Source of the DNA: Echinostoma caproni
Lineage: Eukaryota > Platyhelminthes > Trematoda > Plagiorchiida > Echinostomatidae
DNA: 43,104 bases
NCBI GenBank assembly: GCA_900618425.1
Contig: UZAN01041019.1
Location: 1 to 43,104 of the forward strand
Direction of reading: 5' to 3'
This document shows positions 25,601 through 34,600 of the stretch, piece after piece. Each line of letters opens with the position of its first letter. The stretch's first letter is position 1. The translations under genes and the position numbers were made by a program. Below the pieces are notes generated by a model, which worked only from the letters and a program-made list of their open reading frames with translations, made no database searches and was not told where the DNA came from.

Positions 25601-28600
25601 GGAATGAGGAAGCAGTGAAATGTTTTTCTATGGGCAGTTGCATTTAGGCCACTATCTAGGATTGACAACTGACTCAAGATAACCGTGGCAAACGCATCCC
25701 AGAACTTAAGCAATCGTTTGCTGTCACGTTGCTCATTAACTATGATTTCTTCCCGATAACATGCCAGAAGAAATATTTGATCGGCTCAGGCTTCTCCTCG
25801 TTAGGAAACATCACGCCTAGTATTGTCGCGTAACCTAAGAGTGGCATAGTTCTTTGGAAAAAAATACCAATTCAACCTCAAGATTAACCGCTCCGTCACT
25901 GATTAAATTGTTAGATATGATTCGGCTAATTCTACGTTTTACTCTATCGATCAAAACGCTCAGGTTTCTGTATTTTTAACAGGCTTGAGAACTGATGATC
26001 ATTGAGGAATACCNCGTGAGAATAGCAATATGTGCCATATGTTAAAGCCCAACTGTCTGAAGTCCAGCAACTTCCCTTTCCATGCGAATGACGACAGTTT
26101 CTAATGTTGTACCGAGAAAAACAAGGGAGACTTTTCACTACAAAAGTGAATATTTTATTTCAATGTCTTTATACTTAAACCTTTTACGCGAAAATGGAAA
26201 GCTCACTCGTCCTATGCGCTATGATCACGGGTCGAGTAAGCAGCCCTTGAAACATCTATGTGGGGTAATTCACCAGACCGGAAACACACTGCTGAGTAGA
26301 AAATTCAGCTGTGATTCATTTGCACTTCCATCCAGGGGAACTGTGGAAAACGGAAAAGCGTGATCACAACTATCAAGCTCATTCATCTCCCAACGAGTCT
26401 GTGAATTGGCGAGAAATTCTATTGATTTGTTTTGACTTTTCTCTGGTCTTCAAGAGCAAGTTACAGATGTTTGTTTTTGTTGGATAAACCTTGCACGTTT
26501 CCCCAAATTTTAGACCTGAGGCGATCAGCCAGACCAAATATACTTTGTCATCGTCTTCCCAGTCTATCTTTCAATAACTGACAACTATGAACTGATTTTC
26601 ACGACCAGCGAAAGATCAAAACAAAACGGTTGACTTTTCGCGCCAGGTGCATAACCGTTTCAGGAGGGTTGCATCTGAGTTGTACTTATGCCTTGTCGTT
26701 TACCAGTTTCACTGAACAGATGAAATTACTATCCAAAAGTGTGTTTCGGATCTAGCACATCACTGGGCAGTATAGTAGCGGTAGGGAGAGTCGTGGCCAG
26801 AGTCTATTGTTTGCATACAGAGGGATCAACGAACCAAAACAAACGCATTTTTCAGATTTATCCTTAGCAATCATCTCATACACATGCCATTTCAATTTAT
26901 CTATAGAGCAGTGGAACGTTTTCAGCAGATTGGAGTGCCCCTCTCGAATCCAGCCCTAATGAAAGGTAATAAGTTAGTGAGTGGTAGTGATATAACGATC
27001 AGTTTATGTGTGCTTGTGTCAAATCGTCTTCGAGTGTCAGAACGAGCGAGACCAAGACGATTCCCACTGAGATAGGTTGTTCTCATAAGATGTTCATAAC
27101 AGTCTGGATACTGAAACAATAACAAATTCATTCCTCCGTTCAGTGTTGCGTCTATTGAGTCAGAGACACTGCACGCCCGCGGTCACCGAGGACCGTGGTA
27201 TATCGGCTATAGGTTGGTTTCACTGCTCCAGCCATTCAAAGTTCAGTGGATAGCAATCACAAAAGTCTCAGTTTTGAGGCTTAGTTCGGTTGGTCCTTTC
27301 AAAATGCTGACTATACCCAAAGAGACGGGAACAAGTGTGAAACATTTTTCAGTTTTTCATTCATGGGTTTTTGTTTTTGCATGTGCGAGGAACTTGACGA
27401 AAAACCATTTACTTGATGATATGAAAAAAAATTAAAACGATAATACCAAAAATAAAAATGACGAAAAAGAGGTTATCCATAGCATCTCAGTACTAAACAG
27501 ACGATGAACCCAGCACTCAGTCAAAAGCATACTTTTTATCTCATCAGATAGTAGTACGAAATGTGGTCCTATAAAGCACAGTTGAAGCCTTGAAAGTAGA
27601 TTTTTTATAGCTCAGTACGTGTTTACAGTACCTTAATATGATGATGGATGATAGATGGACGCCATTTGCGAATACACAAGCATAAATGACAAAGCCACTA
27701 TGGGCATGTCAATGCCACCCACAATCGGCACCATGTAGGCATTCACCTTCATCTCATGCGTGATCGTATTGGTGCGGCCAAAAACCAGTACCAAACGGAC
27801 CCAGCTCTCCGGAGGCTCGACGAGCGGTGGCTGAGACCACCGACAAGTCTGCCAAGATTGTGAACGACAAACATGAAACGTTTACTCAAAATTAGTGTGT
27901 ATTGACTTGTCATGATCGAGCAGCGATATACAGTGAAACGAACTTCGATGGACACTGTCAAGCTCACCATATACAGAAAGTAAGTACGAAGGTGAATGCA
28001 GAGGAAAACAAAGAAAGTTCACCCTCATGATCAACACAGGGTAAACTGTCTAGCTGTGCAGAAACACCTTTTCTGGTCTGATAATAAGTGACAGCAAGAA
28101 CGTCACCACTATGGATCCGTTGCCATGTCCTTCAGTGTCCCCAATTCCCTAGTTAGTCTTTTGAACTCCAGACTGGAAGACGGCAGACACCTACTTTACC
28201 TAGTCTCTGTGAGTTACTTAGTGCCTCATCTTCAATTTATCAGTTGATTACCTCCATTCTGGAGCGGGAAATATTAGGCGCTATGCGGTAAACAACAACT
28301 GGATGAACAGGCGCAACAAACCAGCAAAGTGCACCAATCCGAATTCGGTGTGCTCACGAAACTGTCTCGTGCAGTTAGGATAGGTGAACGGACGCAGATG
28401 AAAGNCCCGGAATATACCAGCGGCACACATACATTGAAAGAAAACGCAGTTTAGCCAGGCTTGTTTTCAGTGATTCATCAGCTGGCCAACACACCAGATT
28501 CTATATCGCATCATTTAGTATAGAAAAAACACGACAAAGGACTTTTTGTTACCGGTCTCGGGTAGACAAACCGGGTATTGTTGATCGTACTATAGTATTT

Positions 28601-31600
28601 CTGCTTAGTCTGTGATGCTTGCAGCAAAATGCACATTTTTGTTGACTCTGGTCACAACCCAATCAAAATCTGAGTCCTGCCTGTTTTTTATCTCCGGGAT
28701 TTCACCAGTGACATGTGATTTTTACTTTTTTTGAGTCAACGTGTCTCGGGCCTATGCTAGGATTTCGATCTACCGGCCACGCATTATGAGGTCAACCTCA
28801 CCTGCTCGTACTTGATGTCCCGGAAAATGGCGAAAAACAGGCGATAAACCCCGGGAAAGACACCTAACTGGACTAACGCCAACATCAACAACAAAAATAT
28901 GACCAGATTCGGAACGCGTGAGTTCGACGCTATACACCCGTGAAACACTAATAATACTTGGGAAGATAAGGAAACGAAGCGTGCAAACCAACAATGAAAA
29001 CAACTGTCACATGGAAAAGAGAGAGAGCACTCTCGGTTAACGCAAAAATTTAATGTGAATGGGTTAGTATGTCACTTAGTGAAATCATAACAATTAGCTT
29101 CACTTGTTGATCACGTTTCGTTGGACCAACAAGTAATTATGCTAGTGAGATTTAAACGGAGAGGGGACCTGATACAAACTTTTATGCCCCATTCATGCAG
29201 TCACATACGTATAATGTTTTGTTGTTGGGGAATGCGTACCCACAATAGTCGCCGAAACCATTCAGTTGATGAGCATTAGACTGCTATCACCTAGAGAGAG
29301 TATACAATTTACTTTTTGAGTGAGAGAAACAGATCGAAGTAAGGGTGTGTGTGTCTGTGGACCAGATACACACTAGCATTGTGAATTGAATCCCGTTTGA
29401 CAAATGAAAAAGCGGAAATCGATAAATTAATACTCACCAACAAGTTCATAGAGCATGAACGAAACCACTGGACCGACGAGGGCAGTATTACGGGAGAACC
29501 GGTATAAACCACGGTAGAATGGCACTCGTATTCCGTAAGTCACTATAGTACAAAATAAACGATGACAGGTGTAACACAACAAACTGGTCAGAAATGAAAC
29601 TACGGGAGGGGGGTTGAGTGAAACGTAATAAAAAAAAGAACACGCAAAATACCTGCACTGTTAGACTCTTTGGCCCGTACTTCATAAATCGTCAAAAGGA
29701 AAATGAGATAGATACGACTTTGTGAGGTTGAAAGAAGAACAAGAAAAAGGCTACATAGATTTGTTGACGAAATATGAATGCAGCTAAGTGAGTGGTAAAC
29801 CGATAGCGAACCCCGTTTATTTAATTTTGTTATCGTGGTACACGAGAATGAATACTGATGAGTTGTAAAAAGGTGTGAATATCTGTGCATACACCTGGAA
29901 ATACCGCATTTTTAGGGATTGGTAAGAACGTGAAATTAAATGGCATATGATACTATTCGCAACAACAATAAAAAACACAGAATTACGCTCATGTGTAAAC
30001 CAATTTCATCATAGGTGCATAAACAGTCTCTAATTCTAAGACGTGATAATAGGATAAGCACAAAACGGGCATCGCTGACTTACGGAAACAATTAATTGGG
30101 AAAAATTGCGGTATCACAATGAACATGAAGATAATCAACCACGACGTGTAGAATGCCACGCAAAGCTGGAATAAGAACAAGAAAAGATGAGTGAGTAACA
30201 AGCACGAGTGAAACGATCAAACCAAAAAAATGCATCGGTATCAGGGGACGCACAAACAAAAAAATCCACACCGAATATACTTTAACGATCTGGCTGGTTC
30301 ATGCATCTGATTCAAGTTTCTTCCGAATGAAAACAACAAAATTTAATATCGCAAGAGTATTATTACACATCACACTAAATTGGTTGTTGTAGAGGGAAAT
30401 CAAAACTGCGCCGGTTGCTGCAATGAACGCGGTCAGTTGTAGATCGACTATATTCTGGAAACCCCACCTCGTAACCACCCTACGCCTTACTTCTATCGCT
30501 TTGCCTTCCGATCGATAGCAAACTCCGGAAGAACTTATGACAATAAATCATGCTATTTTGTGAAATAACAATCAAATAACAATTAAAGAGGGGAAAAATT
30601 GACACTTCAGCTCCATGATTTCGCTCACACGTGCATTGGCTCGGGTTAGGAGGAGGGACGATTGTGTTCAGTATGATGACAGATATAGGAAAACGAGCGT
30701 GCTCACTTATTGTCTTAGGTCTGTAATTAATTGCTATTCCACAAAACATGATACAGTTTTTGATGTATTAGCTAGTAGATGAATCGCTGAAAAGTAGCTT
30801 GTTTACTTTTTTGCATTCTGATACGATGTGACAATACAGTACACTCGGAAGTCGTATTTATATGATCAACTGAGTTCTGGGTGATATTACATTAAGATAT
30901 CGGCAGCAAATTTGAAGCAATTCTGTCTGATTCAAACCATGGGCTGTTTGATGATTAGCTGTGCTATATTTCTGAGACGCAGGTAAAAAAACCTTTGCAG
31001 TAGAAGTGGCGTAAGTTTTCAACAACTCTGGCACAGATAACTCGTTCGCATACCAAGAGCTGACAAACGTGGTAGGACTGATCTGAATCGCCATGAGCTT
31101 TGAAAGACTGCAGGCCTCATGTACAAAAAATACACATCACTACAAAAATACAAAAAAACATTCAACTGAGCTGAATATGATAGTGCTCTCAAATGATTTC
31201 AAGTGTAGATTGACTTATTCAGAAGGAAAATCTGAAAAAAATGTCTATGGCCGCTTGCCGATCTTCGCAGAGAGACTTTATCAAGTTCAACAAACCTGTC
31301 TATCAAAATAGCAAACTTTAGGAAGTCATTTGTGAATCAGCTATCCAGAAATCGGTTCTAGTCAATGGTCTTATCAATGGAACCAACCGTGTTGACAGTG
31401 TTCTTTATCTTAACGTAAAACACATTAGACGAACCCCACGATCACTTATATCACGTGATGTATCGTGCAGCCCGTTGAATAGTGACCACCTTTAAGTAGG
31501 AAGACAATCATCATCGTGATGAGCTTTGCGATGAATTCGAATGGCAAAGATAGGTGCGATCACTTGATTCCAACAATTACACCGATCAAAACGAACCAAA

Positions 31601-34600
31601 ATTAGTTAATCATTCTCCTTTATGGGCAAAAAACTAATGCCGTTTGAGTACAATGGATTATATTATGAATAGTAAACAGTCTTCATACATGCAGAACAAC
31701 GCATCAACAAGTTGAAATGATCATCTAAATGTTAGCTCACATTGATAGTGTGTTTGAAACTCAAGATCCAACGTGCCCGTAGAGAGAACTGTTGCGTCGG
31801 GAACCCGTCGGACGAGAAAGGTTGACTAATCATGCGCTTGTTTCCAGCTTGGTCCTAGAAAACAGCCAAAAACGAACATTGATCACGGAAAACAGAAAGC
31901 TCTGATTATTGAAGGAACACCTGAAAAAGATTTTTAATCAAAGTACTCACATTCGACAGGGTCGTGCCGGAGTGGGTGAAGTATTCTAAAGTGCTCATTG
32001 ATTGGTGATTTCAGTTTGTGTGCTTCGGGTAAAATGTTTCATCAACCCTGCAGTTGTAGAACATGCATTTTGTACCAGAAGTATGATAAAAGAGAAAACA
32101 ATGGAGCGAATATCGGAAATGAGTGTATGATGGTGCGAACCCGGTACTAAATTCAGATTGAAATCGTAAGACTCGTGAGAGTGGATAAACACTACCGTAT
32201 AAATTGAAGCAGACAAGTTGACCATATGGTGCTCCTCAGAGTGACGGTTACCGTTACCTCTGAAGTAAACAGCATCGAGATCTGTTGGGAATCCATAGCA
32301 GTACCAAGTTCAAATTATAATCAAATGAAATCATCTACTTCCGCTATAAGTACAGAACTATCAACAGTGAGAATAAGCAAGGCGTGGATCAGTCTTTTCC
32401 ATTAAATATTCATCGGACTATACGCCGAATAACTCCATGATCTAAAGACTTCTCATTGAGAAACGGGAATCCCCGGGAAATCGGGGAGCTGTTATTTTTC
32501 TGTTTTGTGCCATTAAACTGATTAACTGATAGTAAGGGGAAAATGTCGTCAACAGATCATTCCAGTGACTGAGGAAATTTTCTTACAATAGGCTTTCCAA
32601 CAGAACGGACAACGGAAACGAGAGTACCAGCATTCAACAATGATGGGCGGTAGCAATAAATCACTAAGGGCTGGACACGAATTAGAGATTTTATCGATAG
32701 ACTATAAATTCTAAAAATGCTTTTTTAGTAACATGATTCTTTAGCCATATATTCAGCATCTGAAAGACTTTACAAGCTTCCCCTGAAGGCCTACGACTGG
32801 TTTCGTAGTTGTTACCGCTCGTCATTTATGTATTTCGTGATCTTCCACTATAACATACATACTTGTACCCAGGACAAAGGCTTTGTGATCACCATTAGCT
32901 TTTATTTAATTTAAAAAGGATAGCATGCCCATTTGTAGAACACAGACCATAGTGATGAATTAAGCGCCATGGAACAGAGAAAAGAAGCAAATATAATATT
33001 GCGACATGTATTTTCTAATGATTAAATTAAGTTCAAGGTCACATTCACAGTAGAGCAGAGTCAACAATCATCATCAACCATCATCTTCGGTCATTAACCG
33101 CTGAGATAAATAAGAAAATTTTGGGTTTAAAAACACCATTCGCACATGTGATCAATTCATTCAGAGATAGAGTAAAACTGAAGCACTTGAACAATTCAAC
33201 CTACTGTGACTTCAATACGCAAGGTTGTAGTTCCTCTCATTTCAGATGGGCTCCATGGCAGCAAATACAGCGGATTCGTTCTTATTCTGGGGGTTGCAGC
33301 AGCTTGCTTGGCCTGACCGTGATAGTTGTCTCCGATCCACACAGACACATTAGTGATGGGTGCATTGGACCAAGCTAAGATTCTGTCAGATAGATAGTAA
33401 TTCAATTTCAAACTAAGGCGGTGAGAGGATATGGTTAATATAAAAGTTTTTTCTTCTGTGGAATTTATTGTTGTGATATCAAACAATATTTGGATATATT
33501 CCAAATTCCGGAATCAACCCGTTGTAACATTAGAACACAAGTCCGAAGGCGAACAGTTATTTTCGAGTATGTGGATATGTGGTCCGGGAACAACTCAGAG
33601 ATTGAGGCCAACTGATTAGTGCGTTGACTGTGAACTACCTTAAGGTAAAACAATGCATAGGAGGGGCCTAACGTAAATGAATAATAAAAAGGCTCGGTGA
33701 ATGGTGGCACTTTTATTATTGCACAGATTAGTGAGAGAAGCAACAAATGAGTCAACCGCCCATAGTCATAAGGGACAGGTATTCACGTATGGTAACCGGT
33801 AACCCTATCCCGGAAATTCGAATGCCGTGGATACAATAGAGTGGTACCAGGCCGATCGACAGTGAAGCCGACAGGTAAAGTACGGTGACCGTGGTAGGGT
33901 TCGATCCTCGGATTGTCGAGCTCGGAGAAAACCACTGTCATCGACGTCGATATCATTGTCCTCATCAACGCATCCAGGTGGGGATGACGGTGATTTTGTT
34001 TCTAGTGTTTGTTATTGCTCCTGCCGGCACGAACGATGATGAACGCAAAATTGTTACTTCGATTCATTCCAGTTCAGTTCAAACAAGATCACAAACACCA
34101 GTGTTTGTCCATTGTTCCTCGTGCGTGGGATTAATTTAAAAAACATCATGCACTGAATATATTACAGCTATAGAGATAGCTATGTTTTCAGGAGATGAAT
34201 CTATGATACCTATAAGTTGCCGGGAACCGTTGGCTTCAATTTCCGACACAAACCACTACTACCATCATCATTTTAGTCAATCGGATGACTTTAAACTCTG
34301 AATTTAACTTTCTAATCGCCACTAATCACGTAGAAGTAAACCTTTTCTGAGATCAACTTCAAAAGAGCTAACTATATCGCAACCGAACCGATTTCCTTAA
34401 GTAAATCTTTGGAGTTGACTACCGCGATGCTCACCGGCAAGTGCGCGATTCAAGAGCAATCTGGGTACCCTGGATAGTTGGTCAGATCCGAAAGGCGTAT
34501 GCACTGGCCCATCAGTCACCGGCTCCCAGAGGATCGTGGACTCCCTACTCCACCCTACTGCCTTGTGGGTCAAGTTCTTTAACCAGAGGCTCCAAGAAAA

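Noticed and set aside
33783..33968. Protein-like minus-strand ORF next to the Ig-like exon
   Set aside because: The 36.6 kb and 33.4 kb exons join directly with a split Arg codon and correct motif spacing; the bases look like a SINE on the other strand.
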